A DNA stretch of 64,000 bases from Meandrina meandrites (Eukaryota > Cnidaria > Anthozoa > Scleractinia > Meandrinidae). Shown in pieces: positions 10,232 to 22,741 of this stretch; within the stretch, counting starts at the first letter, position 1; the number at the start of each line of letters is the position of its first letter. The stretch lies in NCBI GenBank assembly GCA_963693305.1, contig OY855913.1:12953701-13017700 (forward strand), read 5' to 3'. The translations under genes and the position numbers were made by a program. The notes under the pieces are model-generated. The model was not told where the DNA came from. It was given only the letters and a program-made list of their open reading frames with translations, and did not search any database.

Positions 10232-13041
10232 CACGGCCCAAATCGGTGCAAGAGCCGTCCCGGAGCTCAGATCATGAGAAAATCAATTTTTGCAGCCGAA
10301 TCGCAATTTTCATGAAATTGGGTGCTCACGGCCCAAATCGGCGCAAGAGCCGTCCCGGAGCTCAGATCATGAGAAAATCAATTTTTACGGCCGAATCGCA
10401 ATTTTCATGAAATTGGGTGCTCACGGCCCAAATCGGTGCAAGAGCCGTCCCGGAGCTCAGATCATGAGAAAATCAATTTTTGCAGCCGAATCGCAATTTT
10501 CATGAAATTGGGTGCTCACGGCCCAAATCGAGTCACAAGCGCTCCCCGAGCTCAGATCATGAGAAAATCAATTTTTACGGCCGAATCGCAATTTTCATGA
10601 AATTGGGTGCTCACGGCCCAAATCGAGTCACAAGCGCTCCCCGAGCTCAGATCATGAGAAAATCAATTTTTACGGCCGAATCGCAATTTTCATGAAATTG
10701 GGTGCTCACGGCCCAAATCGGCGCAAGAGCCGTCCCGGAGCTCAGATCATGAGAAAATCAATTTTTACGGCCGAATCGCAATTTTCATGAAATTGGGTGC
10801 TCACGGCCCAAATCGACGCAAGAGCCGTCCCCGAGCTCAGATCATGAGAAAATCAATTTTTACGGCCGAATCGCAATTTTCATGAAATTGGGTGCTCACG
10901 GCCCAAATCGGCGCAAGAGCCGTCCCCGAGCTCAGATCATGAGAAAATCAATTTTTACGGCCGAATCGCAATTTTCATGAAATTGGGTGCTCACGGCCCA
11001 AATCGGCGCAAGAGCCGTCCCGGAGCTCAGATCATGAGAAAATCAATTTTTAAGGCCGAATCGCAATTTTCATGAAATTGGGTGCTCACGGCCCAAATCG
11101 ACGCAAGAGCCGTCCCCGAGCTCAGATCATGAGAAAATCAATTTTTACGGCCGAATCGCAATTTTCATGAAATTGGGTGCTCACGGCCCAAATCGGCGCA
11201 AGAGCCGTCCCGGAGCTCAGATCATGAGAAAATCAATTTTTAAGGCCGAATCGCAATTTTCATGAAATTGGGTGCTCACGGCCCAAATCGAGTCACAAGC
11301 GCTCCCCGAGCTCAGATCATGAGAAAATCAATTTTTACGGCCGAATCGCAATTTTCATGAAATTGGGTGCTCACCGCCCAAATCGAGTCACAAGCGCTCC
11401 CCGAGCTCAGATCATGAGAAAATCAATTTTTACGGCCGAATCGCAATTTTCATGAAATTGGGTGCTCACGGCCCAAATCGGCGCAAGAGCCGTCCCCAAG
11501 CTCAGATCATGAGAAAATCAATTTTTACTGCCGAATCGCAATTTTCATGAAATTGGGTGCTCACGGCCCAAATCGGCGCAAGAGCCGTCCCCGAGCTCAG
11601 ATCATAAGAAAATCAATTTTTACGGCCGAATCGCAATTTTCATGAAATTGGGTGCTCACGGCCCAAATCGGTGCAAGAGCCGTCCCGGAGCTCAGATCAT
11701 GAGAAAATCAATTTTTACGGCCGAATCGCAATTTTCATGAAATTGGGTGTTCACGGCCCAAATCGGCGCAAGAGCCGTCCCGGAGCTCAGATCATGAGAA
11801 AATCAATTTTTGCGGCCGAATCGCAATTTTCATGAAATTGGGTGCTCACGGCCCAAATCGAGTCACAAGCGCTCCCCGAGCTCAGATCATGAGAAAATCA
11901 ATTTTTACGGCCGAATCGCAATTTTCATGAAATTGGGTGCTCACGGCCCAAATCGACGCAAGAGCCGTCCCCGAGCTCAGATCATGAGAAAATCAATTTT
12001 TACGGCCGAATCGCAATTTTCATGAAATTGGGTGCTCACGGCCCAAATCGGCGCAAGAGCCGTCCCCGAGCTCAGATCATGAGAAAATCAATTTTTACGG
12101 CCGAATCGCAATTTTCATGAAATTGGGTGCTCACGGCCCAAATCGGCGCAAGAGCCGTCCCGGAGCTCAGATCATGAGAAAATCAATTTTTAAGGCCGAA
12201 TCGCAATTTTCATGAAATTGGGTGCTCACGGCCCAAATCGACGCAAGAGCCGTCCCCGAGCTCAGATCATGAGAAAATCAATTTTTACGGCCGAATCGCA
12301 ATTTTCATGAAATTGGGTGCTCACGGCCCAAATCGGCGCAAGAGCCGTCCCGGAGCTCAGATCATGAGAAAATCAATTTTTAAGGCCGAATCGCAATTTT
12401 CATGAAATTGGGTGCTCACGGCCCAAATCGAGTCACAAGCGCTCCCCGAGCTCAGATCATGAGAAAATCAATTTTTACGGCCGAATCGCAATTTTCATGA
12501 AATTGGGTGCTCACCGCCCAAATCGAGTCACAAGCGCTCCCCGAGCTCAGATCATGAGAAAATCAATTTTTACGGCCGAATCGCAATTTTCATGAAATTG
12601 GGTGCTCACGGCCCAAATCGGCGCAAGAGCCGTCCCCAAGCTCAGATCATGAGAAAATCAATTTTTACTGCCGAATCGCAATTTTCATGAAATTGGGTGC
12701 TCACGGCCCAAATCGGCGCAAGAGCCGTCCCCGAGCTCAGATCATAAGAAAATCAATTTTTACGGCCGAATCGCAATTTTCATGAAATTGGGTGCTCACG
12801 GCCCAAATCGGTGCAAGAGCCGTCCCGGAGCTCAGATCATGAGAAAATCAATTTTTGCGGCCGAATCGCAATTTTCATGAAATTGGGTGCTCACGGCCCA
12901 AATCGAGTCACAAGCGCTCCCCGAGCTCAGATCATGAGAAAATCAATTTTTACGGCCGAATCGCAATTTTCATGAAATTGGGTGCTCACGGCCCAAATCG
13001 GCCCAAGAGCCGTCCCGGAGCTCAGATCATGAGAAAATCAA

Positions 13042-13269
13042 TTTTTCGGCCGAATCGCAATTTTCATGAAATTGGGTGCTCACGGCGCAAATCGGCGCAA
13101 GAGCCGTCCCGGAGCTCAGATCATGAGAAAATCAATTTTTGCGGCCGCATCGCAATTGTCATGAAATTGGGTGCTCACGGCAAAAATTGACTCGAAGGCG
13201 CTCCCCAGCTCAGATCATGAGCAAATCAATTTTTACGGCCGAATCGCAATTTTCATGAAATTGGTTGCT
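13042..13269 (+). repeat. NotI-marked variant cassette, copy 4
   Basis: NotI site at 13141-13148, 3038 bp after copy 3 and 5031 bp after copy 2. The following units match those after copy 2 (GCGG at about 13522), not those after copy 3. Confidence 0.92.
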
Positions 13270-15034
13270 CACGGCCCAAATCGGTGCAAGAGCCGTCCCG
13301 GAGCTCAGATCATGAGAAAATCAATTTTTGCAGCCGAATCGCAATTTTCATGAAATTGGGTGCTCACGGCCCAAATCGGCGCAAGAGCCGTCCCGGAGCT
13401 CAGATCATGAGAAAATCAATTTTTACGGCCGAATCGCAATTTTCATGAAATTGGGTGCTCACGGCCCAAATCGGTGCAAGAGCCGTCCCGGAGCTCAGAT
13501 CATGAGAAAATCAATTTTTGCGGCCGAATCGCAATTTTCATGAAATTGGGTGCTCACGGCCCAAATCGAGTCACAAGCGCTCCCCGAGCTCAGATCATGA
13601 GAAAATCAATTTTTACGGCCGAATCGCAATTTTCATGAAATTGGGTGCTCACGGCCCAAATCGAGTCACAAGCGCTCCCCGAGCTCAGATCATGAGAAAA
13701 TCAATTTTTACGGCCGAATCGCAATTTTCATGAAATTGGGTGCTCACGGCCCAAATCGGCGCAAGAGCCGTCCCGGAGCTCAGATCATGAGAAAATCAAT
13801 TTTTACGGCCGAATCGCAATTTTCATGAAATTGGGTGCTCACGGCCCAAATCGACGCAAGAGCCGTCCCCGAGCTCAGATCATGAGAAAATCAATTTTTA
13901 CGGCCGAATCGCAATTTTCATGAAATTGGGTGCTCACGGCCCAAATCGGCGCAAGAGCCGTCCCCGAGCTCAGATCATGAGAAAATCAATTTTTACGGCC
14001 GAATCGCAATTTTCATGAAATTGGGTGCTCACGGCCCAAATCGGCGCAAGAGCCGTCCCGGAGCTCAGATCATGAGAAAATCAATTTTTAAGGCCGAATC
14101 GCAATTTTCATGAAATTGGGTGCTCACGGCCCAAATCGACGCAAGAGCCGTCCCCGAGCTCAGATCATGAGAAAATCAATTTTTACGGCCGAATCGCAAT
14201 TTTCATGAAATTGGGTGCTCACGGCCCAAATCGGCGCAAGAGCCGTCCCGGAGCTCAGATCATGAGAAAATCAATTTTTAAGGCCGAATCGCAATTTTCA
14301 TGAAATTGGGTGCTCACGGCCCAAATCGAGTCACAAGCGCTCCCCGAGCTCAGATCATGAGAAAATCAATTTTTACGGCCGAATCGCAATTTTCATGAAA
14401 TTGGGTGCTCACCGCCCAAATCGAGTCACAAGCGCTCCCCGAGCTCAGATCATGAGAAAATCAATTTTTACGGCCGAATCGCAATTTTCATGAAATTGGG
14501 TGCTCACGGCCCAAATCGGCGCAAGAGCCGTCCCCAAGCTCAGATCATGAGAAAATCAATTTTTACTGCCGAATCGCAATTTTCATGAAATTGGGTGCTC
14601 ACGGCCCAAATCGGCGCAAGAGCCGTCCCCGAGCTCAGATCATAAGAAAATCAATTTTTACGGCCGAATCGCAATTTTCATGAAATTGGGTGCTCACGGC
14701 CCAAATCGGTGCAAGAGCCGTCCCGGAGCTCAGATCATGAGAAAATCAATTTTTACGGCCGAATCGCAATTTTCATGAAATTGGGTGTTCACGGCCCAAA
14801 TCGGCGCAAGAGCCGTCCCGGAGCTCAGATCATGAGAAAATCAATTTTTGCGGCCGAATCGCAATTTTCATGAAATTGGGTGCTCACGGCCCAAATCGAG
14901 TCACAAGCGCTCCCCGAGCTCAGATCATGAGAAAATCAATTTTTACGGCCGAATCGCAATTTTCATGAAATTGGGTGCTCACGGCCCAAATCGGCCCAAG
15001 AGCCGTCCCGGAGCTCAGATCATGAGAAAATCAA

Positions 15035-15262
15035 TTTTTCGGCCGAATCGCAATTTTCATGAAATTGGGTGCTCACGGCGCAAATCGGCGCAAGAGCCGT
15101 CCCGGAGCTCAGATCATGAGAAAATCAATTTTTGCGGCCGCATCGCAATTGTCATGAAATTGGGTGCTCACGGCAAAAATTGACTCGAAGGCGCTCCCCA
15201 GCTCAGATCATGAGCAAATCAATTTTTACGGCCGAATCGCAATTTTCATGAAATTGGTTGCT
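15035..15262 (+). repeat. NotI-marked variant cassette, copy 5
   Basis: NotI site at 15134-15141, 1993 bp after copy 4 and 5031 bp after copy 3, keeping the alternating spacing. Confidence 0.92.
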
Positions 15263-18072
15263 CACGGCCCAAATCGGTGCAAGAGCCGTCCCGGAGCTCA
15301 GATCATGAGAAAATCAATTTTTGCAGCCGAATCGCAATTTTCATGAAATTGGGTGCTCACGGCCCAAATCGGCGCAAGAGCCGTCCCGGAGCTCAGATCA
15401 TGAGAAAATCAATTTTTACGGCCGAATCGCAATTTTCATGAAATTGGGTGCTCACGGCCCAAATCGGTGCAAGAGCCGTCCCGGAGCTCAGATCATGAGA
15501 AAATCAATTTTTGCAGCCGAATCGCAATTTTCATGAAATTGGGTGCTCACGGCCCAAATCGAGTCACAAGCGCTCCCCGAGCTCAGATCATGAGAAAATC
15601 AATTTTTACGGCCGAATCGCAATTTTCATGAAATTGGGTGCTCACGGCCCAAATCGAGTCACAAGCGCTCCCCGAGCTCAGATCATGAGAAAATCAATTT
15701 TTACGGCCGAATCGCAATTTTCATGAAATTGGGTGCTCACGGCCCAAATCGGCGCAAGAGCCGTCCCGGAGCTCAGATCATGAGAAAATCAATTTTTACG
15801 GCCGAATCGCAATTTTCATGAAATTGGGTGCTCACGGCCCAAATCGACGCAAGAGCCGTCCCCGAGCTCAGATCATGAGAAAATCAATTTTTACGGCCGA
15901 ATCGCAATTTTCATGAAATTGGGTGCTCACGGCCCAAATCGGCGCAAGAGCCGTCCCCGAGCTCAGATCATGAGAAAATCAATTTTTACGGCCGAATCGC
16001 AATTTTCATGAAATTGGGTGCTCACGGCCCAAATCGGCGCAAGAGCCGTCCCGGAGCTCAGATCATGAGAAAATCAATTTTTAAGGCCGAATCGCAATTT
16101 TCATGAAATTGGGTGCTCACGGCCCAAATCGACGCAAGAGCCGTCCCCGAGCTCAGATCATGAGAAAATCAATTTTTACGGCCGAATCGCAATTTTCATG
16201 AAATTGGGTGCTCACGGCCCAAATCGGCGCAAGAGCCGTCCCGGAGCTCAGATCATGAGAAAATCAATTTTTAAGGCCGAATCGCAATTTTCATGAAATT
16301 GGGTGCTCACGGCCCAAATCGAGTCACAAGCGCTCCCCGAGCTCAGATCATGAGAAAATCAATTTTTACGGCCGAATCGCAATTTTCATGAAATTGGGTG
16401 CTCACCGCCCAAATCGAGTCACAAGCGCTCCCCGAGCTCAGATCATGAGAAAATCAATTTTTACGGCCGAATCGCAATTTTCATGAAATTGGGTGCTCAC
16501 GGCCCAAATCGGCGCAAGAGCCGTCCCCAAGCTCAGATCATGAGAAAATCAATTTTTACTGCCGAATCGCAATTTTCATGAAATTGGGTGCTCACGGCCC
16601 AAATCGGCGCAAGAGCCGTCCCCGAGCTCAGATCATAAGAAAATCAATTTTTACGGCCGAATCGCAATTTTCATGAAATTGGGTGCTCACGGCCCAAATC
16701 GGTGCAAGAGCCGTCCCGGAGCTCAGATCATGAGAAAATCAATTTTTACGGCCGAATCGCAATTTTCATGAAATTGGGTGTTCACGGCCCAAATCGGCGC
16801 AAGAGCCGTCCCGGAGCTCAGATCATGAGAAAATCAATTTTTGCGGCCGAATCGCAATTTTCATGAAATTGGGTGCTCACGGCCCAAATCGAGTCACAAG
16901 CGCTCCCCGAGCTCAGATCATGAGAAAATCAATTTTTACGGCCGAATCGCAATTTTCATGAAATTGGGTGCTCACGGCCCAAATCGACGCAAGAGCCGTC
17001 CCCGAGCTCAGATCATGAGAAAATCAATTTTTACGGCCGAATCGCAATTTTCATGAAATTGGGTGCTCACGGCCCAAATCGGCGCAAGAGCCGTCCCCGA
17101 GCTCAGATCATGAGAAAATCAATTTTTACGGCCGAATCGCAATTTTCATGAAATTGGGTGCTCACGGCCCAAATCGGCGCAAGAGCCGTCCCGGAGCTCA
17201 GATCATGAGAAAATCAATTTTTAAGGCCGAATCGCAATTTTCATGAAATTGGGTGCTCACGGCCCAAATCGACGCAAGAGCCGTCCCCGAGCTCAGATCA
17301 TGAGAAAATCAATTTTTACGGCCGAATCGCAATTTTCATGAAATTGGGTGCTCACGGCCCAAATCGGCGCAAGAGCCGTCCCGGAGCTCAGATCATGAGA
17401 AAATCAATTTTTAAGGCCGAATCGCAATTTTCATGAAATTGGGTGCTCACGGCCCAAATCGAGTCACAAGCGCTCCCCGAGCTCAGATCATGAGAAAATC
17501 AATTTTTACGGCCGAATCGCAATTTTCATGAAATTGGGTGCTCACCGCCCAAATCGAGTCACAAGCGCTCCCCGAGCTCAGATCATGAGAAAATCAATTT
17601 TTACGGCCGAATCGCAATTTTCATGAAATTGGGTGCTCACGGCCCAAATCGGCGCAAGAGCCGTCCCCAAGCTCAGATCATGAGAAAATCAATTTTTACT
17701 GCCGAATCGCAATTTTCATGAAATTGGGTGCTCACGGCCCAAATCGGCGCAAGAGCCGTCCCCGAGCTCAGATCATAAGAAAATCAATTTTTACGGCCGA
17801 ATCGCAATTTTCATGAAATTGGGTGCTCACGGCCCAAATCGGTGCAAGAGCCGTCCCGGAGCTCAGATCATGAGAAAATCAATTTTTGCGGCCGAATCGC
17901 AATTTTCATGAAATTGGGTGCTCACGGCCCAAATCGAGTCACAAGCGCTCCCCGAGCTCAGATCATGAGAAAATCAATTTTTACGGCCGAATCGCAATTT
18001 TCATGAAATTGGGTGCTCACGGCCCAAATCGGCCCAAGAGCCGTCCCGGAGCTCAGATCATGAGAAAATCAA

Positions 18073-18300
18073 TTTTTCGGCCGAATCGCAATTTTCATGA
18101 AATTGGGTGCTCACGGCGCAAATCGGCGCAAGAGCCGTCCCGGAGCTCAGATCATGAGAAAATCAATTTTTGCGGCCGCATCGCAATTGTCATGAAATTG
18201 GGTGCTCACGGCAAAAATTGACTCGAAGGCGCTCCCCAGCTCAGATCATGAGCAAATCAATTTTTACGGCCGAATCGCAATTTTCATGAAATTGGTTGCT
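18073..18300 (+). repeat. NotI-marked variant cassette, copy 6
   Basis: NotI site at 18172-18179, 3038 bp after copy 5. The unit expected to read GCGG near 18553 reads GCAG, so the 5031-bp match ends just after this cassette. Confidence 0.92.
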
Positions 18301-19039
18301 CACGGCCCAAATCGGTGCAAGAGCCGTCCCGGAGCTCAGATCATGAGAAAATCAATTTTTGCAGCCGAATCGCAATTTTCATGAAATTGGGTGCTCACGG
18401 CCCAAATCGGCGCAAGAGCCGTCCCGGAGCTCAGATCATGAGAAAATCAATTTTTACGGCCGAATCGCAATTTTCATGAAATTGGGTGCTCACGGCCCAA
18501 ATCGGTGCAAGAGCCGTCCCGGAGCTCAGATCATGAGAAAATCAATTTTTGCAGCCGAATCGCAATTTTCATGAAATTGGGTGCTCACGGCCCAAATCGA
18601 GTCACAAGCGCTCCCCGAGCTCAGATCATGAGAAAATCAATTTTTACGGCCGAATCGCAATTTTCATGAAATTGGGTGCTCACGGCCCAAATCGAGTCAC
18701 AAGCGCTCCCCGAGCTCAGATCATGAGAAAATCAATTTTTACGGCCGAATCGCAATTTTCATGAAATTGGGTGCTCACGGCCCAAATCGGCGCAAGAGCC
18801 GTCCCGGAGCTCAGATCATAAGAAAATCAATTTTTACGGCCGAATCGCAATTTTCATGAAATTGGGTGCTCACGGCCCAAATCGGTGCAAGAGCCGTCCC
18901 GGAGCTCAGATCATGAGAAAATCAATTTTTGCAGCCGAATCGCAATTTTCATGAAATTGGGTGCTCACGGCCCAAATCGAGTCACAAGCGCTCCCCGAGC
19001 TCAGATCATGAGAAAATCAATTTTTACGGCCGAATCGCA

Positions 19040-20402
19040 ATTTTCATGAAATTGGGTGCTCACGGCCCAAATCGAGTCACAAGCGCTCCCCGAGCTCAGA
19101 TCATGAGAAAATCAATTTTTACGGCCGAATCGCAATTTTCATGAAATTGGGTGCTCACGGCCCAAATCGGCGCAAGAGCCGTCCCGGAGCTCAGGTCATG
19201 AGAAAATCAATTTTTAAGGCCGAATCGCAATTTTCATGAAATTGGGTGCTCACGGCCCAAATCGGCGCAAGAGCCGTCCCCGAGCTCAGATCATCAGAAA
19301 ATCAATTTTTACGGCCGAATCGCAATTTTCATGAAATTGGGTGCTCACGGCCCAAATCGGCGCAAGAGCCGTCCCCGAGCTCAGATCATGAGAAAATCAA
19401 TTTTTACGGCCGAATCGCAATTTTCATGAAATTGGGTGCTCACGGCCCAAATCGGCGCAAGAGCCGTCCCGGAGCTCAGATCATGAGAAAATCAATTTTT
19501 AAGGCCGAATCGCAATTTTCATGAAATTGGGTGCTCACGGCCCAAATCGACGCAAGAGCCGTCCCCGAGCTCAGATCATGAGAAAATCAATTTTTACGGC
19601 CGAATCGCAATTTTCATGAAATTGGGTGCTCACGGCCCAAATCGGCGCAAGAGCCGTCCCGGAGCTCTGATCATGAGAAAATCAATTTTTAAGGCCGAAT
19701 CGCAATTTTCATGAAATTGGGTGCTCACGGCCCAAATCGAGTCACAAGCGCTCCCCGAGCTCAGATCATGAGAAAATCAATTTTTACGGCCGAATCGCAA
19801 TTTTCATGAAATTGGGTGCTCACGGCCCAAATCGGCGCAAGAGCCGTCCCGGAGCTCAGGTCATGAGAAAATCAATTTTTAAGGCCGAATCGCAATTTTC
19901 ATGAAATTGGGTGCTCACGGCCCAAATCGGCGCAAGAGCCGTCCCCGAGCTCAGATCATCAGAAAATCAATTTTTACGGCCGAATCGCAATTTTCATGAA
20001 ATTGGGTGCTCACGGCCCAAATCGGCGCAAGAGCCGTCCCCGAGCTCAGATCATGAGAAAATCAATTTTTACGGCCGAATCGCAATTTTCATGAAATTGG
20101 GTGCTCACGGCCCAAATCGGCGCAAGAGCCGTCCCGGAGCTCAGATCATGAGAAAATCAATTTTTAAGGCCGAATCGCAATTTTCATGAAATTGGGTGCT
20201 CACGGCCCAAATCGACGCAAGAGCCGTCCCCGAGCTCAGATCATGAGAAAATCAATTTTTACGGCCGAATCGCAATTTTCATGAAATTGGGTGCTCACGG
20301 CCCAAATCGGCGCAAGAGCCGTCCCGGAGCTCTGATCATGAGAAAATCAATTTTTAAGGCCGAATCGCAATTTTCATGAAATTGGGTGCTCACGGCCCAA
20401 AT
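19040..20402 (+). repeat. Tandem duplication of 7 monomers (665 bp)
   Basis: The runs 19076-19740 and 19741-20405 match unit by unit. Both include the AGGTCATGAG variant (19191 and 19856), the ATCAGAAAATC variant and the GCTCTGATC variant (19665 and 20330). The match ends near 20402, where GGCGC replaces the expected type B linker. Confidence 0.85.
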
Positions 20403-21965
20403 CGGCGCAAGAGCCGTCCCCGAGCTCAGATCATGAGAAAATCAATTTTTACGGCCGAATCGCAAATTTCATGAAATTGGGTGCTCACGGCCCAAATCGA
20501 GTCACAAGCGCTCCCCGAGCTCAGATCATGAGAAAATCAATTTTAACGGCCGAATCGCAATTTTCATGAAATTGGGTGTTCACGGCCCAAATCGGCGCAA
20601 GAGCCGTCCCGGAGCTCAGATCATGAGAAAATCAATTTTTACGGCCGAATCGCAATTTTCATGAAATTGGGTGTTCACGGCCCAAATCGGCGCAAGAGCC
20701 GTCCCGGAGCTCAGATCATGAGAAAATCAATTTTTGCGGCCGAATCGCAATTTTCATGAAATTGGGTGCTCACGGCCCAAATCGAGTCACAAGCGCTCCC
20801 CGAGCTCAGATCATGAGAAAATCAATTTTTACGGCCGAATCGCAATTTTCATGAAATTGGGTGCTCACGGCCCAAATCGACGCAAGAGCCGTCCCCGAGC
20901 TCAGATCATGAGAAAATCAATTTTTACGGCCGAATCGCAATTTTCATGAAATTGGGTGCTCACGGCCCAAATCGGCGCAAGAGCCGTCCCCGAGCTCAGA
21001 TCATGAGAAAATCAATTTTTACGGCCGAATCGCAATTTTCATGAAATTGGGTGCTCACGGCCCAAATCGGCGCAAGAGCCGTCCCGGAGCTCAGATCATG
21101 AGAAAATCAATTTTTAAGGCCGAATCGCAATTTTCATGAAATTGGGTGCTCACGGCCCAAATCGACGCAAGAGCCGTCCCCGAGCTCAGATCATGAGAAA
21201 ATCAATTTTTACGGCCGAATCGCAATTTTCATGAAATTGGGTGCTCACGGCCCAAATCGGCGCAAGAGCCGTCCCGGAGCTCAGATCATGAGAAAATCAA
21301 TTTTTAAGGCCGAATCGCAATTTTCATGAAATTGGGTGCTCACGGCCCAAATCGAGTCACAAGCGCTCCCCGAGCTCAGATCATGAGAAAATCAATTTTT
21401 ACGGCCGAATCGCAATTTTCATGAAATTGGGTGCTCACCGCCCAAATCGAGTCACAAGCGCTCCCCGAGCTCAGATCATGAGAAAATCAATTTTTACGGC
21501 CGAATCGCAATTTTCATGAAATTGGGTGCTCACGGCCCAAATCGGCGCAAGAGCCGTCCCCAAGCTCAGATCATGAGAAAATCAATTTTTACTGCCGAAT
21601 CGCAATTTTCATGAAATTGGGTGCTCACGGCCCAAATCGGCGCAAGAGCCGTCCCCGAGCTCAGATCATAAGAAAATCAATTTTTACGGCCGAATCGCAA
21701 TTTTCATGAAATTGGGTGCTCACGGCCCAAATCGGTGCAAGAGCCGTCCCGGAGCTCAGATCATGAGAAAATCAATTTTTGCGGCCGAATCGCAATTTTC
21801 ATGAAATTGGGTGCTCACGGCCCAAATCGAGTCACAAGCGCTCCCCGAGCTCAGATCATGAGAAAATCAATTTTTACGGCCGAATCGCAATTTTCATGAA
21901 ATTGGGTGCTCACGGCCCAAATCGGCCCAAGAGCCGTCCCGGAGCTCAGATCATGAGAAAATCAA

Positions 21966-22193
21966 TTTTTCGGCCGAATCGCAATTTTCATGAAATTGGG
22001 TGCTCACGGCGCAAATCGGCGCAAGAGCCGTCCCGGAGCTCAGATCATGAGAAAATCAATTTTTGCGGCCGCATCGCAATTGTCATGAAATTGGGTGCTC
22101 ACGGCAAAAATTGACTCGAAGGCGCTCCCCAGCTCAGATCATGAGCAAATCAATTTTTACGGCCGAATCGCAATTTTCATGAAATTGGTTGTT
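21966..22193 (+). repeat. NotI-marked variant cassette, copy 7 (last)
   Basis: NotI site at 22065-22072, 3893 bp (41 units less 2) after copy 6. It differs from the other six by GGTTGTTCAC in place of GGTTGCTCAC at about 22192, a private base change. No further cassette occurs in the remaining 42 kb. Confidence 0.92.
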
Positions 22194-22741
22194 CACGGCC
22201 CAAATCGGTGCAAGAGCCGTCCCGGAGCTCAGATCATGAGAAAATCAATTTTTGCAGCCGAATCGCAATTTTCATGAAATTGGGTGCTCACGGCCCAAAT
22301 CGGCGCAAGAGCCGTCCCGGAGCTCAGATCATGAGAAAATCAATTTTTACGGCCGAATCGCAATTTTCATGAAATTGGGTGCTCACGGCCCAAATCGGTG
22401 CAAGAGCCGTCCCGGAGCTCAGATCATGAGAAAATCAATTTTTGCAGCCGAATCGCAATTTTCATGAAATTGGGTGCTCACGGCCCAAATCGAGTCACAA
22501 GCGCTCCCCGAGCTCAGATCATGAGAAAATCAATTTTTACGGCCGAATCGCAATTTTCATGAAATTGGGTGCTCACGGCCCAAATCGAGTCACAAGCGCT
22601 CCCCGAGCTCAGATCATGAGAAAATCAATTTTTACGGCCGAATCGCAATTTTCATGAAATTGGGTGCTCACGGCCCAAATCGGCGCAAGAGCCGTCCCGG
22701 AGCTCAGGTCATGAGAAAATCAATTTTTAAGGCCGAATCGC

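Larger units (their letters stand above)
5715..18548 (+). repeat. HOR block 2: 5031-bp super-repeat, about 2.5 copies
   Basis: Bases from about 5715 to 13517 match 10746-18548 at a shift of 5031 bp (53 units less 4 bp). Landmarks agree: the NotI sites at 8110, 13141 and 18172, and at 10103 and 15134. Each super-repeat holds two related sub-units of 1993 bp (21 units less 2) and 3038 bp (32 units less 2), the longer having 11 extra monomers. One base after the cassette tracks the level of duplication: at 8491 and 13522 the unit reads GCGG, but at 10484 and 15515 it reads GCAG. So the 5031-bp pair, not the 1993/3038-bp sub-units, was the latest thing copied. I compared landmarks, not every base. 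Confidence 0.88.
18549..22741 (+). repeat. Mosaic segment between super-repeat and 27-mer HOR
   Basis: It contains monomer runs seen elsewhere in new order. The 18549-19040 run repeats post-cassette units, and a 7-unit duplication follows. From about 20406 the series with AAATTTCATG and AATTTTAACGG (20541) repeats the 3180-3410 run of the bridge. From 20734 the sequence follows 16841 onward at a shift of 3893 bp, up to and past the last NotI cassette. Satellite only. Confidence 0.8.
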
